Assembly: GCA_029564465.1 (NCBI GenBank)
Contig: JAKQPY010000225.1
Coordinates: 1 to 64,000 of the forward strand
Source: JAGOEF01 sp029564465
GTDB taxonomy: Bacteria; Bacteroidota; Bacteroidia; Bacteroidales; ML635J-15
Reading direction: 5' to 3'
DNA: 64,000 bases
The notes below the pieces were generated by a model. That model was not told the DNA's origin. It did no database searches and saw only the letters and a program-made list of their open reading frames with translations. The stretch's first letter is position 1, and each line of letters begins with the position of its first letter. Shown here piece after piece: positions 27,698-36,975 of the stretch. The translations under genes were made by a program, and so were the position numbers.

Positions 27698-28732
27698 ATG
27701 ACCGACATATTACACCCCGACAGAGACAACTTCATCAACAGCGATCCGGAACTTGAGAACCAGCTCAGGCCCGAGTCGTTTGGCGATTTCAGCGGGCAAC
27801 AGAAAATTATTGACAACCTGAAGGTTTTTGTTCAGGCGGCACGCATGCGCAGTGAGTCGCTCGACCATGTGTTGCTGCATGGTCCCCCCGGATTGGGTAA
27901 AACCACCCTGGCCAATATTATTGCCAACGAACTTGGCGTGGGATTGAAAATATCATCGGGGCCGGTACTCGATAAACCCGGCGACCTTGCCGGCCTTCTT
28001 ACCGGATTGCAACGCAACGATGTGCTTTTTATCGACGAAATTCACCGACTCAGCCCGGTGGTCGAAGAATATCTGTATTCGGCCATGGAAGACTACCGGA
28101 TCGATATTATGATTGACAAAGGTCCTGCTGCCCGGTCGGTTCAGATACCCCTGGAACCCTTTACCCTGGTGGGTGCCACTACCCGTTCCGGATTACTCAC
28201 CTCGCCCCTGAGAGCGCGTTTTGGGATAACCTGTCATCTGGAGTATTACGATGCCGCCATACTGAAGCGTATTGTGCAACGCTCGGCTGGAATTCTCAGG
28301 GTTCCGATTACCACTGATGCTGCCGGCGAAATTGCTTCACGCAGTCGCGGTACGCCCCGTATTGCCAATGCACTGTTGCGTCGTGTGCGCGATTTTGCAC
28401 AGGTGAAAGGAACCGGCGAAATCGAAATTCAAATTACTCGCCATGCCCTCGATGCCCTCAATATCGATAAATTCGGACTCGACCAGATGGATAATAAAAT
28501 ACTGCTGACCATTGTAGATAAATTTGCCGGTGGACCAGTGGGGCTCAAAACCATTGCTACCGCGGTTGGCGAAGACGAAGGAACCATCGAGGAGGTATAT
28601 GAGCCTTTTCTTATTATGGAGGGTTTTATCAAACGAACCCCCCGCGGACGCGAAGCTACCGAAATAGCATACAGGCATTTAAACAAAAAATTTCCCGACA
28701 ATCAGGGCAATTTATTCAGTGATTCGTATTAA
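27698..28732 (+). CDS. ruvB: Holliday junction branch migration DNA helicase RuvB
   Basis: 344 residues. Walker A (HGPPGLGKTTLAN) is near residue 60, Walker B (LFIDEIHRL) near 110, GATTRSGLL near 160 and the arginine-finger/sensor region SRGTPRIANALLRRVRDFA near 210; the winged-helix end is intact (LIMEGFIKRTPRGREAT). It drives Holliday junction branch migration with RuvA; ruvA and ruvC are not in this window. It is probably read with the MORN gene (30-bp gap). Confidence 0.97.
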   Translation: MTDILHPDRDNFINSDPELENQLRPESFGDFSGQQKIIDNLKVFVQAARMRSESLDHVLLHGPPGLGKTTLANIIANELGVGLKISSGPVLDKPGDLAGLLTGLQRNDVLFIDEIHRLSPVVEEYLYSAMEDYRIDIMIDKGPAARSVQIPLEPFTLVGATTRSGLLTSPLRARFGITCHLEYYDAAILKRIVQRSAGILRVPITTDAAGEIASRSRGTPRIANALLRRVRDFAQVKGTGEIEIQITRHALDALNIDKFGLDQMDNKILLTIVDKFAGGPVGLKTIATAVGEDEGTIEEVYEPFLIMEGFIKRTPRGREATEIAYRHLNKKFPDNQGNLFSDSY

Positions 28733-28773
28733 TGGTATTGTTGAATTAATTAACGAATGATACTCAGAACGTT

Positions 28774-31101
28774 ATGAAAAAATATTTACTCATTAGCATT
28801 CTCCTGATCCTTGCGGCTGGTTGCTTTTCGCAACCGCATTACCCCGATGTGGTGAATTACGAAATCAATCTCGATATCAGCGATTTTAACGAACAAACCA
28901 TAAGTGGCTATACTGAGCTTACCATAACAACAACCGACGAAAACATTGAACTTCTTGCCCTCGATTTATTGCGTCTCAGTCTCGATTCGGTGCGTTCCGA
29001 AGATCTTAGCATCGGAGAGGTGCAATACAACGACAGCCTGTTGCTGGTGGAGATATCTCCTGCATTGCAGTCCGGCGATACGGTTCAATTGCGTGTGTAT
29101 TATCATGGTACTCCAGTAATTGACCCTTCGGGCTGGGGTGGATTTTATTTTAACGGGCAGCGGGCCTATAACCTTGGGGTTGGCTTCGAAGATATTCCAC
29201 ACAATTATGGTCGGGTTTGGTTCCCCTGTGTTGATAATTTTACCGACAGGGCTACTTACCGGTGCAAGATTACTGTGCTCGAAAACCATACGGCAGTTTG
29301 CGGTGGTTTGCTGATTAATACCGGAGACCCACAGGATGGCAAGCGAACTTTTGAGTGGTTTCTCGGCGACGAAATACCCACCTATCTGGCTTCGGTAGCT
29401 GTGGGAGAATATTCATTGGCCGAACACACCTATCATGGCATGGAACGCGATATACCGGTGCAGATATGGGTGTATCCCACACAGTTGAATTCTGTGGCCG
29501 GAACCTTTGTTCATCTCGACAGTATCGTGTCGATTTATGAACACACCTTCGGGCCGTATGCCTGGGAACGCATCGGTTATGTATCGGTTCCCTTTAATTC
29601 GGGCGCCATGGAACATGCCACCAATATTTCGCTGCCTTATTTTGCATTTTCGGGAAATACTTCGTACGAAGACCTGGTGGCTCACGAATTTGCCCACCAC
29701 TGGTTTGGCGATCTGATTACCTGCTCAACCGCTGAGGATATGTGGATTAACGAAGGCTGGGCTACCTACTGCGAATCGGTGTACCGTGAATTTTTGTACG
29801 GACGCACCAACATGCTGAATTACCGGCGCGAATATCATTCCGAGGTGCTGCGATATGCCCATATCGAAGATGGCAGTTTTCTTACACTAAACGACATTCC
29901 CATCGACCGTACTTACTGCACAACGGCCTACGAAAAAGGCGCCAGTGTAGCCCATGCACTCAGGGGGTATCTCGGCGACGATTTATTTTTCGGTGCGATA
30001 ACCGCTTTTATCCAGGCCAATCGCTTCAACGATGTTTCATCCTACGAAATGCGCGACTTTCTTACCACCTATACAGGTATCGACATGAGCGACTGGTTTG
30101 ATGCCTGGGTGTTTACACCGGGCTTTCCGCACTATTCAATCGATTCGGTTACCACAGTCGAAAATGGCGGCGGTTATCAGTCCACGGTATATGTAAAGCA
30201 GAAAATGCGGGGGCGCAATTTCATGGCCAATTCCAACAAAGTGCCGGTTTCGTTTCTCAATGCCCAATATAGCGACACCACCTGTTTTGTTTTTTTCGAT
30301 GGCGAAACGGGCTCTGCTGTTTTTCAGCTGAACGAAGAGCCTAAACTGGTGATGTGCGATTACCACGAGACCATTTCGGATGCTACCATCGACCAGAACC
30401 TGTGGCTGAAAAACACGAATACCGTGAATTTGTCTCGCTTGTATGTGAGAATTAAACCCACACAGCTCAGTGCCGATTCTATTTATATCAGGATAACCCA
30501 TAACTGGGTTCCACCCGATACCATGCAAACACAAATTCCGGGTTTATTTCTGGCCAATAACCGCTTTTGGTTAATCGAAGGCGATTTTAACCAGCACAGT
30601 GTAATGAAAGGTGAATTTCAGTACGGTAACACTACGGTATCCAGCCTCAATGGATATCTCGACAACGAGTTCATCAACAACAGCCTCGATTCGTTGGTGC
30701 TGATGTATCGGCTCGACCATGCCCATGAATGGCAGATTGTTGAAAGCAGCAATTCGACAGTTCTCAAAAGGCTGACGACCGAAAACATGATACCGGGAGA
30801 ATATGCCCTGGGTATTAAAAACTGGGATGCCTGGCTCACCGTTGCTTCGCGGCCTGAAGCGTCGTTTGCGGTATTTCCGAATCCTGCCTGCGATAGAATC
30901 AGTATCCGTTTCGAAAAAGAAGAAAGCGGCAAACTACGTCTCTTCAATTCGCTGGGTGCACTGGTGTCGGAAGAATCGGTTGATAACGTGGCCAATTTTA
31001 GCATTTCGCTGAGCGGGTTACCCGACGGGGTTTATTTTGTGCAATTCGACAACCGCCTGCGACAACAGGTAACTTATAACAAAATAATCATTTCGAGGTA
31101 G
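28774..31101 (+). CDS. Secreted M1-family metallo-aminopeptidase with T9SS sorting domain
   Basis: 775 residues with signal peptide MKKYLLISILLILAAGCFSQ (the Cys-Phe-Ser after AAG could also be read as a weak lipobox). Catalytic parts are intact: GAMEHATN near 275, zinc site HEFAHHWFGD at 304-313 and INEGWATYCE after it. An extra beta region separates the catalytic domain from the T9SS domain (FAVFPNPACDRISIRF through LPDGVYFVQF). It is 130 residues longer than the M1 protein at 19466 and not closely similar outside the motifs, so the two are distinct paralogues. Extracellular N-terminal peptide trimming is predicted. Confidence 0.9.
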   Translation: MKKYLLISILLILAAGCFSQPHYPDVVNYEINLDISDFNEQTISGYTELTITTTDENIELLALDLLRLSLDSVRSEDLSIGEVQYNDSLLLVEISPALQSGDTVQLRVYYHGTPVIDPSGWGGFYFNGQRAYNLGVGFEDIPHNYGRVWFPCVDNFTDRATYRCKITVLENHTAVCGGLLINTGDPQDGKRTFEWFLGDEIPTYLASVAVGEYSLAEHTYHGMERDIPVQIWVYPTQLNSVAGTFVHLDSIVSIYEHTFGPYAWERIGYVSVPFNSGAMEHATNISLPYFAFSGNTSYEDLVAHEFAHHWFGDLITCSTAEDMWINEGWATYCESVYREFLYGRTNMLNYRREYHSEVLRYAHIEDGSFLTLNDIPIDRTYCTTAYEKGASVAHALRGYLGDDLFFGAITAFIQANRFNDVSSYEMRDFLTTYTGIDMSDWFDAWVFTPGFPHYSIDSVTTVENGGGYQSTVYVKQKMRGRNFMANSNKVPVSFLNAQYSDTTCFVFFDGETGSAVFQLNEEPKLVMCDYHETISDATIDQNLWLKNTNTVNLSRLYVRIKPTQLSADSIYIRITHNWVPPDTMQTQIPGLFLANNRFWLIEGDFNQHSVMKGEFQYGNTTVSSLNGYLDNEFINNSLDSLVLMYRLDHAHEWQIVESSNSTVLKRLTTENMIPGEYALGIKNWDAWLTVASRPEASFAVFPNPACDRISIRFEKEESGKLRLFNSLGALVSEESVDNVANFSISLSGLPDGVYFVQFDNRLRQQVTYNKIIISR

Positions 31102-31117
31102 GATTGCCTTTGCAATC
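31102..31117. terminator. Possible weak hairpin between convergent genes
   Basis: GATTGC and GCAATC form a 6-bp stem with a 4-base loop immediately after the M1 peptidase stop and touching the end of the next minus-strand gene. There is no clear T tract, so the call is tentative. Confidence 0.3.
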
Positions 31118-31968
31118 TATTCGCTAAGATATTCGCGTTCGAATGCGTCAATCATCGAACCACGGGTTTGGTTGATAATTCGTACTCCTCGCTTCTGTGA
31201 GTAGCTTTTTATAATGAAATAACTTTCGAAAGCAGTCATCATTGAATATAATATTGTATGAAGCGGTGCAGCCGGATTGTTTTTGAGAATATATTTCCCA
31301 GGCTTAGTATTCCCGCTATCATAAAAGTGCTGGTTGTTAACCATTGCTACGTTATTGTCATCCACATGAATTTGTGATAACCATGAATGGTCAACTCCCC
31401 AGAGGTAGATGTTTATAAATTGCAACCTCATGGCTATCATAAGCGATGGAATAACCACATTGTGGGGTCGAGGCATACCCAGCATTTTCGAAAAACACCA
31501 ATTACGAAAACCGGCAAACCCTTCGATGGCAGTGACGTTGATGTACCGTATTTTGATATTGGAATTTTTTTCAATGTGTTTTTTCCACTGGGTGTGTTTT
31601 TGAGCATCAAACGGAAGATATAGTTGAATCGGCCATCGGGTAGCGGCAATGTTTTCCCATAATACCGGACGTTTTTCGAGGGTGTCAATATCATTCGCAT
31701 TGTCGTTATAAAACTTGAAATCAATCATCACGTAATGCCTTGGTTGTAACTCAAAATAAGCATTGCTTAAGGCGAAGTAATTTACAGCAAACAATTCTTT
31801 ATCCACTAAAAAGTCATGATGTTTTTCGAGCATTAATTTCAACGAAGGACCGTTTCCTAAAATGACTGCATCAGTTTTTTCAGCTACGGCAAAAGACAAA
31901 TTATGCCGGGTTAGAAACACCAGTTTAAAAAGACTTTGAATGGTTTTAAGAAGCTTGGTAACCCACAT
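31117..31968 (-). CDS. DUF115-like protein, possible glycosyltransferase-related
   Basis: 283 residues from the ATG at 31968 (MWVTKLLKTIQSLFK). The segment DAVILGNGPSLK near 34-45 is the typical GNGPS nucleotide-binding start of DUF115/MptE-like proteins, which include bacterial Maf flagellin glycosyltransferases and capsule-associated proteins; IYLWGVDHSW near 190 also recurs in that group. No signal peptide is clear. Function is not known beyond this resemblance. It is AT-richer than its left-hand neighbours and faces away from the T9SS gene at 32141. Confidence 0.6.
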   Translation of the reverse strand: MWVTKLLKTIQSLFKLVFLTRHNLSFAVAEKTDAVILGNGPSLKLMLEKHHDFLVDKELFAVNYFALSNAYFELQPRHYVMIDFKFYNDNANDIDTLEKRPVLWENIAATRWPIQLYLPFDAQKHTQWKKHIEKNSNIKIRYINVTAIEGFAGFRNWCFSKMLGMPRPHNVVIPSLMIAMRLQFINIYLWGVDHSWLSQIHVDDNNVAMVNNQHFYDSGNTKPGKYILKNNPAAPLHTILYSMMTAFESYFIIKSYSQKRGVRIINQTRGSMIDAFEREYLSE

Positions 31969-32039
31969 GTGCAATGTTTTTTTATTACAATATTACGTAA
32001 ATATTTTCTTTTTGGTGTTTTGTTCAAAAAAAATTAGAC

Positions 32040-32070
32040 TTGTGGTTGATTGATAAAAAGGTTAAATTTG
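32040..32070 (+). promoter_or_regulatory. Putative promoter with -33 and -7 elements
   Basis: TTG at 32040-32042 and TAAATTTG at 32063-32070 are separated by 20 bp, the expected Bacteroidota spacing. The downstream leader to the ATG at 32141 is about 65 bases. Confidence 0.55.
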
Positions 32071-32140
32071 TATGTATTATATTGTATAAATATAAAACGT
32101 GGTATTATTTATTGGTTAAAGATAATTCTACAACTATAAT

Positions 32141-33889
32141 ATGAAAAAACTTTTACTAATTTTTGGAGTGCTTTTTAGTTATTATTCAGGAGCACAGGAG
32201 AACACAGCTAATCATTGGTATTTTGGAATAAATAGTGGAATTTCGTTTTCCACGGGCATGGCAAAGGGAATATTGGGAGGCCAAATTACGGGACTTGAAG
32301 GTTGTGCAACCGTTGGAGACATGAGTGGAAATTTGTTGTTTTACACCGATGGACAAGTAATTTATGACTGCAATCACGAAGTAATGCAAAACGGAGAGGG
32401 AATTTTAGGACACTGGAGTTCATCTCAATCTTCGATAATCATTAAGAAACCCGGCTCTTCAACTCAATATTATGTATTTACCACGGATGCGGCTGAGCAC
32501 CACCTCGTGAATAATTGGAGATATTCTATTGTTGATATGTCTTTAAATTGGGGACTTGGGGCTGTTACTGAGGTTAAAAATGTAATTCTTGAAGATGCTG
32601 TTACCGAAAAACAAATAGCAGTGATGCACCAGAATAATATCAACGTATGGATTATTGGGCATCGCTGGAATTCGAATGAGTTTGTCGCATACGAAATTAC
32701 GCCCGAAGGAATAAATTCAACTCCAGTGGTCAGTGCAATAGGGGTAGTTCATCAGGGTGGTTATTCCCCAAACCCTGATTATAATAATTGGGCAAATGCT
32801 GCTGGTGCAATGAAAACAAATAAAGATGGAAATAAAATTGCCCTTGCCATACATAAAATGGGAATTTATGAGTTGTTCAATTTTGATAAATCATCGGGTG
32901 TCGTTTCGAATTGCCGCACATCACAAACCTACGAAAATGTTTATGGTGTTGAGTTCTCTCCGGATGGGACCAAGTTATATGCAACTTGTGATATTTACAC
33001 CACTTCAAGACTGTTTCAGTTTAATTTGTCACAATCTAATCCTTTTTCGAACCCGGTTACTATTTCGATGGAGAGTTCTCATCAAAATCAGGGAATGCAG
33101 CTTGGTCCAAATGCGAAAATTTATGTTACACGCTATGAGGGAGAATATATTGCTGTAATAAATGATCCTGACAGCCTTGGATATGCCTGTAATTACGAAT
33201 CGAATGCTGTTTATTTGCTTGGAGAAACCGGTCGGCGTAGTTTGCCCAGTATATTTTTTTATAAGGGTTTTGAATTTTTTACAGGTTCAGAACAAACCAT
33301 TTCAATCTGCGATGGAGACAGCATTTTTTTGCAAAATGCATGGCAGTACAACGAAGGGGATTTTGTTGACACGCTGAATTCAAGCCAAAGCTGGGACAGT
33401 ATTGTAACCACTCACCTTATCCTGATACCGGCTCCTGAACAACCACTCATTACTGAAGTTAATGGTGTACTATATTGCGAAACTACCGCTCAGAATTATC
33501 AGTGGTATCGTAATGGAGTTCCCATTGCCGGCGCAATTGCACCTTTGTATCAGCCTTTTATTTCTGGTAATTACAGTGTCGAAGTGTATGAAGATAATAG
33601 TCAATGCCATGTGTTTTCTGATGAATATATTTTCATTTATTTAACCGTTGAACCGAATCTTTTAAACCAACCTGTTATTTTGCCAAATCCTATCCTCAAT
33701 TCTTTTACAGTAGAATTTGAGGGTAATTGTCATTTATTTTTAATTGATGTTCATGGTGGTATTTGCTACGAATCGAAACATCAACAAGGTCTTAGCCAGC
33801 ACAATGTTTTCCAGTTGCCATCAGGTATTTACATTTTAAAGATGATAAATGATAATTTTGTTTGGCACACAAAAATCATCAAAGAGTAA
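32141..33889 (+). CDS. Secreted WD40-like/beta-propeller protein with T9SS sorting domain
   Basis: 582 residues with signal peptide MKKLLLIFGVLFSYYSGAQ. The start NHWYFGINSGISF, then GNLLFYTDGQVIYD and later VEFSPDGTKLYAT, belong to a propeller-type family of secreted proteins common in this phylum, often followed by Ig-like repeats; here an Ig-like segment (YQWYRNGVPIAGA) is near 455. The C-terminus (VILPNPILNSFTVEF through LPSGIYILKM) is a T9SS sorting domain. Codon use is strongly AT-biased compared with the peptidase and metabolic genes before it. No enzymatic motif was seen. Confidence 0.82.
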   Translation: MKKLLLIFGVLFSYYSGAQENTANHWYFGINSGISFSTGMAKGILGGQITGLEGCATVGDMSGNLLFYTDGQVIYDCNHEVMQNGEGILGHWSSSQSSIIIKKPGSSTQYYVFTTDAAEHHLVNNWRYSIVDMSLNWGLGAVTEVKNVILEDAVTEKQIAVMHQNNINVWIIGHRWNSNEFVAYEITPEGINSTPVVSAIGVVHQGGYSPNPDYNNWANAAGAMKTNKDGNKIALAIHKMGIYELFNFDKSSGVVSNCRTSQTYENVYGVEFSPDGTKLYATCDIYTTSRLFQFNLSQSNPFSNPVTISMESSHQNQGMQLGPNAKIYVTRYEGEYIAVINDPDSLGYACNYESNAVYLLGETGRRSLPSIFFYKGFEFFTGSEQTISICDGDSIFLQNAWQYNEGDFVDTLNSSQSWDSIVTTHLILIPAPEQPLITEVNGVLYCETTAQNYQWYRNGVPIAGAIAPLYQPFISGNYSVEVYEDNSQCHVFSDEYIFIYLTVEPNLLNQPVILPNPILNSFTVEFEGNCHLFLIDVHGGICYESKHQQGLSQHNVFQLPSGIYILKMINDNFVWHTKIIKE

Positions 33890-33904
33890 CATCAAATTTT
33901 AAGC

Positions 33905-34621
33905 TTACTCCCCCACTTTTTGAACGAAATAATGCGGGTTTTGTTTAATCACCCTGTATTTTCCTGATTTCAGGGCTTCGATGGCCACATAGCGCGAACC
34001 CCAGCGGGTGTAACCGGCCGAGTCGTCAAACAGAATGAAGCCTCCCGGAATGAGTATGCTGTCAACATTTTCGAAATCGCGCTTGGCGTAGTCGTATTGG
34101 TGGTTTCCGTCGATATAGGCAAAAGCAATCTTCCCGGCCGGTTTTGTGGTGTTCCCGAATAAGTCGGTCTGTTCAGCTTGGCCGTTCCACCACGCAAAAA
34201 AGTCGTCCGATGGAAAATCGTACGAAAATATCGGTGCATCAGGGTTAAAAAACCGGGTGTTGCGCACAAACGATTCTTTCAGAAAACCCGACAGGCTGCA
34301 TGGGTCTTTCAGGTAACAAATGTTTTCGTCGTGTTGTATGTCGCGCAGGTACCAATCGGTGGTGTACAGGACATTGTTTTTTTTGTGCTTTTTCAGAAAA
34401 TACAACATTACATTGGTCGACAAGCCCGCAAAAGTTCCTATTTCGAGGATCGGATAGTTTTCAGGAATATTTTTTATGGCATAATCGAAACAATAAATAT
34501 GACCTTTTTCGAGCCAGCCGGGAATGCATGGCAACATGCGTTGCAGACCCGGTTCATTCAGTATTATGGGTTTGTGTCGTAAATAATAAATGGCTTTTCT
34601 GATAAAATAGGATGCTTGCAT
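33905..34621 (-). CDS. Class I SAM-dependent methyltransferase
   Basis: 238 residues. The SAM-binding motif I is ILEIGTFAGLSTN near residue 58, and IDGNHQYDYAKRDFENVD near 168 followed by GGFILFDDS is typical of Methyltransf_24/TylF-like enzymes, many of which O-methylate sugars or surface glycans. Substrate unknown. It converges on the T9SS gene with a 15-bp gap and has its own -7 element. Its base composition is closer to the rest of the window than to the AT-rich genes beside it. Confidence 0.8.
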   Translation of the reverse strand: MQASYFIRKAIYYLRHKPIILNEPGLQRMLPCIPGWLEKGHIYCFDYAIKNIPENYPILEIGTFAGLSTNVMLYFLKKHKKNNVLYTTDWYLRDIQHDENICYLKDPCSLSGFLKESFVRNTRFFNPDAPIFSYDFPSDDFFAWWNGQAEQTDLFGNTTKPAGKIAFAYIDGNHQYDYAKRDFENVDSILIPGGFILFDDSAGYTRWGSRYVAIEALKSGKYRVIKQNPHYFVQKVGE

Positions 34622-34643
34622 TGGGCGTCTTTAATTAATAATT

Positions 34644-34651
34644 CAAAAATA
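34644..34651 (-). promoter_or_regulatory. Putative -7 promoter element for the methyltransferase
   Basis: The minus strand reads TATTTTTG (TAnnTTTG), 22 bp before the ATG at 34621. Confidence 0.5.
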
Positions 34652-34662
34652 CATCCTTTTTT

Positions 34663-35592
34663 TCAATTGAAAACTATGTAGAAATAGGCCAGATAAAAAA
34701 CGATGAGAATTAAACCTTTCCAACGGCTTAATACCGGACGCTTCAGGGGGATGAAACACAATCCCAGTAAAAGCACAATGCCAATGGCAACGGGAATATC
34801 GATGTGTAGCATTTGTGGGCTGACACCTACCGGATTAATAATAGACGCTATTCCCAGTATCCCGAAAATATTGAAAATATTAGACCCAATCAGGTTGCCA
34901 ACCGAAATGTCCATTTGTTTGCGAAATGCGGCTACCAGCGAGGTTGCCAGTTCGGGCACACTGGTGCCGAAAGCCACGATGGTCAACGATATCACTCTTT
35001 CGCTTACGCCCAGAGCCTCAGCCAGTCCGATGGCACCACGAATCATAAAATTGGCACCATAAACTAGACCAGTAACACCCAAGCCCAATAATACCAAAGA
35101 AAACACAAGATTATATGATTTCGTGTTTTCCGCATCAATAGGGGCGTTCGATTTTTTTGCTCGGCGCCAAAGTAAATATATAAACAAAGGCAGTGCTGAT
35201 AAGAGAATAATTCCCTCCCAGCGCTCTATCGACGAATTGAGCGAAAAAGCAAAAACCATCAGGCTGGCTAATAACATGACAGGCCACGTAAAATTTACCG
35301 TTTCTTTATTTACCGGTATTGAAATAACCAAAGCCGTTAACCCTAATATCATACTGATGTTCGCAATATTTGAGCCGATTACGTTACCCATAGCCATATC
35401 GGGGAGACCACTCATGGATGCTTTTACGCTTACCATAAGTTCAGGTGCTGAGGTGCCTATCGAAACAATGGTCATACCTACAATAAGCGGCGACAGTTTA
35501 AGTCTGGACGAAAGCGAAACACTGCTTCGCACCAGCCAATCACCACCCAAAAGCAAGGCAAACAAACCGCCTATCAACATCAGCAGATTCAT
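34663..35592 (-). CDS. Calcium/sodium antiporter (CaCA family, YrbG-like)
   Basis: 309 residues with about ten hydrophobic segments. The two alpha repeats are clear: VSIGTSAPELMVSVKA with GNVIGSNIANISMILG in the first half, and VAFGTSVPELATSLVA with GNLIGSNIFNIFGILG in the second. Such inner-membrane carriers exchange Na+ (or H+) for Ca2+. Not clearly in an operon; it has its own -7 element at 35613 and a terminator behind it that belongs to the next minus-strand unit. Confidence 0.93.
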   Translation of the reverse strand: MNLLMLIGGLFALLLGGDWLVRSSVSLSSRLKLSPLIVGMTIVSIGTSAPELMVSVKASMSGLPDMAMGNVIGSNIANISMILGLTALVISIPVNKETVNFTWPVMLLASLMVFAFSLNSSIERWEGIILLSALPLFIYLLWRRAKKSNAPIDAENTKSYNLVFSLVLLGLGVTGLVYGANFMIRGAIGLAEALGVSERVISLTIVAFGTSVPELATSLVAAFRKQMDISVGNLIGSNIFNIFGILGIASIINPVGVSPQMLHIDIPVAIGIVLLLGLCFIPLKRPVLSRWKGLILIVFYLAYFYIVFN

Positions 35593-35612
35593 ATCGTGTT
35601 GATTTTACCTTT

Positions 35613-35620
35613 CAAAATTA
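35613..35620 (-). promoter_or_regulatory. Putative -7 promoter element for the antiporter
   Basis: The minus strand reads TAATTTTG, matching TAnnTTTG, 20 bp before the antiporter ATG at 35592. Confidence 0.5.
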
Positions 35621-35650
35621 CAAATAAAGATGAATGTATTATTATATTGT

Positions 35651-35689
35651 AAAAAAAAATCCCGAACCAGTTTTCTTAGTCCGGGATTT
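35651..35689 (-). terminator. Rho-independent terminator after the receptor/lipoprotein unit
   Basis: On the minus strand AAATCCCG and CGGGATTT form an 8-bp stem with a 17-base loop, followed by a run of T. It lies 17 bp after the DUF5689 lipoprotein stop. Confidence 0.8.
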
Positions 35690-35706
35690 ATAAACGTTTA
35701 CTTCGG

Positions 35707-36954
35707 TTATTCCCAGGCTACCACCACATTGTCGAGGTAGAAATCGCCGGTTGCACCCGAAAGGCCGCTGTATTTGAAAGCAATATACACGTTGCCCGAG
35801 TAAGCCGAAATGTCGATATTCCCTGATGAGGTTTCGTTGGAATTTGTTGCAATGCTTGCCGTAAGTTGTGTCCAGGTTGCTGTTTCAGGACTGTTACCAC
35901 CATCATAGTCTGTCGAAATGTAAACTTTGAGTTCTGCCCCCAAAATATTCAGGGCACGGGTTACAAATGTCAGGTATTCGTTCGAGGAAGCATCCAGGTT
36001 TACTGCAGGGGTTATCAGCCAGGCTACATTGTCGCCGGTACCGCTTATCTTGGCGCGGGCATCAATTCCGTTGTTTTGGCCCAGCCAAACCGCACTACCG
36101 GTAGTGGCAATATTTTTCCAGCCACTCAGCGCAACGGTTTCGTTGTTCACCACCGAAGAAAAATCCTGTTCGAGCAGTGCATTATATTCTCCGCAACGCA
36201 GATGGTCAAATTCAACTTCCTCGGTACTTCTGATGTACAATTGCCAGTCGTCGCGGTACTGACCCACAATGGCAATGATACTTCCTTTACCTTCGGGCAC
36301 AATGGATCCGGCAAAGCTGGCATAGCCACTGGTGCGCACAATCATGGTGTTGCCATCGCAATCTTCTATCGTGCGGTTGATGGTGGCCAGGGTTAGCGGG
36401 TCGGCATACTTCTGACCCACATCGGTTTGAATAAACTGTACATTATTGATTTTTACCAGTTTTGCCTGATAATTTCCGGTCATAATCTGACCGATGGTCA
36501 CTTCTTCGGGTTCCCGGTTCCGCAACGTAGCCTGCTTGATGATGTTTTTATCGACATCAACCGAATCAAGTTGCAGCATATTCTGGTACGAACTCAACAC
36601 GGTTCCTTTAAGGTAAATGCGCACCGAGTCGCCTTCGTAAATTCCACCCGACGACAGTAACCTGAGGTTGATGGCCCCGGTTTCGTCCTGTACATATGCT
36701 GCTTTGTAAATATTTCCCGATTTGTCATCCATGGTAACCACACCGTAAACCGAAAAATCACCGGTGAATTTATACAAGGTGGCATTGGGTACGTTGATGA
36801 TACTGTCGATATACATATCCCTGATTTGCCCTATGGTGAGCACATTGCCTTCGGGGATTACATTCAGGGGCGGTTCATCGAAATTTTCGTGAATGCACGA
36901 GCTTAATCCCAAAAGCATTAAAAACGATAACGATACTAAAGCACTGTTTTTCAT
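35707..36954 (-). CDS. DUF5689 lipoprotein with C-terminal lectin-like (choice-of-anchor J) domain
   Basis: 415 residues. Lipobox LGLSSC follows MKNSALVSLSFLML. Residues about 35-250 fit DUF5689, an OB-fold-like domain (YKFTGDFSVYGVVTMDDKSGNIYKAAYV, RIYLKGTVLSSYQNMLQLDSV, VGQYRDDWQLYIRSTEEV). The last 150 residues form a jelly-roll of the choice-of-anchor J type, ending GDFYLDNVVV. It is 21 bp after a TonB-dependent receptor on the same strand, an arrangement like SusC/SusD-style pairs where the lipoprotein caps the receptor. The substrate is unknown. Confidence 0.85.
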   Translation of the reverse strand: MKNSALVSLSFLMLLGLSSCIHENFDEPPLNVIPEGNVLTIGQIRDMYIDSIINVPNATLYKFTGDFSVYGVVTMDDKSGNIYKAAYVQDETGAINLRLLSSGGIYEGDSVRIYLKGTVLSSYQNMLQLDSVDVDKNIIKQATLRNREPEEVTIGQIMTGNYQAKLVKINNVQFIQTDVGQKYADPLTLATINRTIEDCDGNTMIVRTSGYASFAGSIVPEGKGSIIAIVGQYRDDWQLYIRSTEEVEFDHLRCGEYNALLEQDFSSVVNNETVALSGWKNIATTGSAVWLGQNNGIDARAKISGTGDNVAWLITPAVNLDASSNEYLTFVTRALNILGAELKVYISTDYDGGNSPETATWTQLTASIATNSNETSSGNIDISAYSGNVYIAFKYSGLSGATGDFYLDNVVVAWE

Positions 36955-36975
36955 ATTGAGTAATTTATAAATGAC

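Noticed and set aside
28774..31101. The second M1 peptidase as a recent duplicate of the one at 19466
   Set aside because: Similarity is limited to catalytic motifs and the sorting domain, with different lengths and middle domains, so they are old paralogues.
31102..31117. A real terminator
   Set aside because: The 6-bp stem lacks a T tract; kept only as a low-confidence hairpin.
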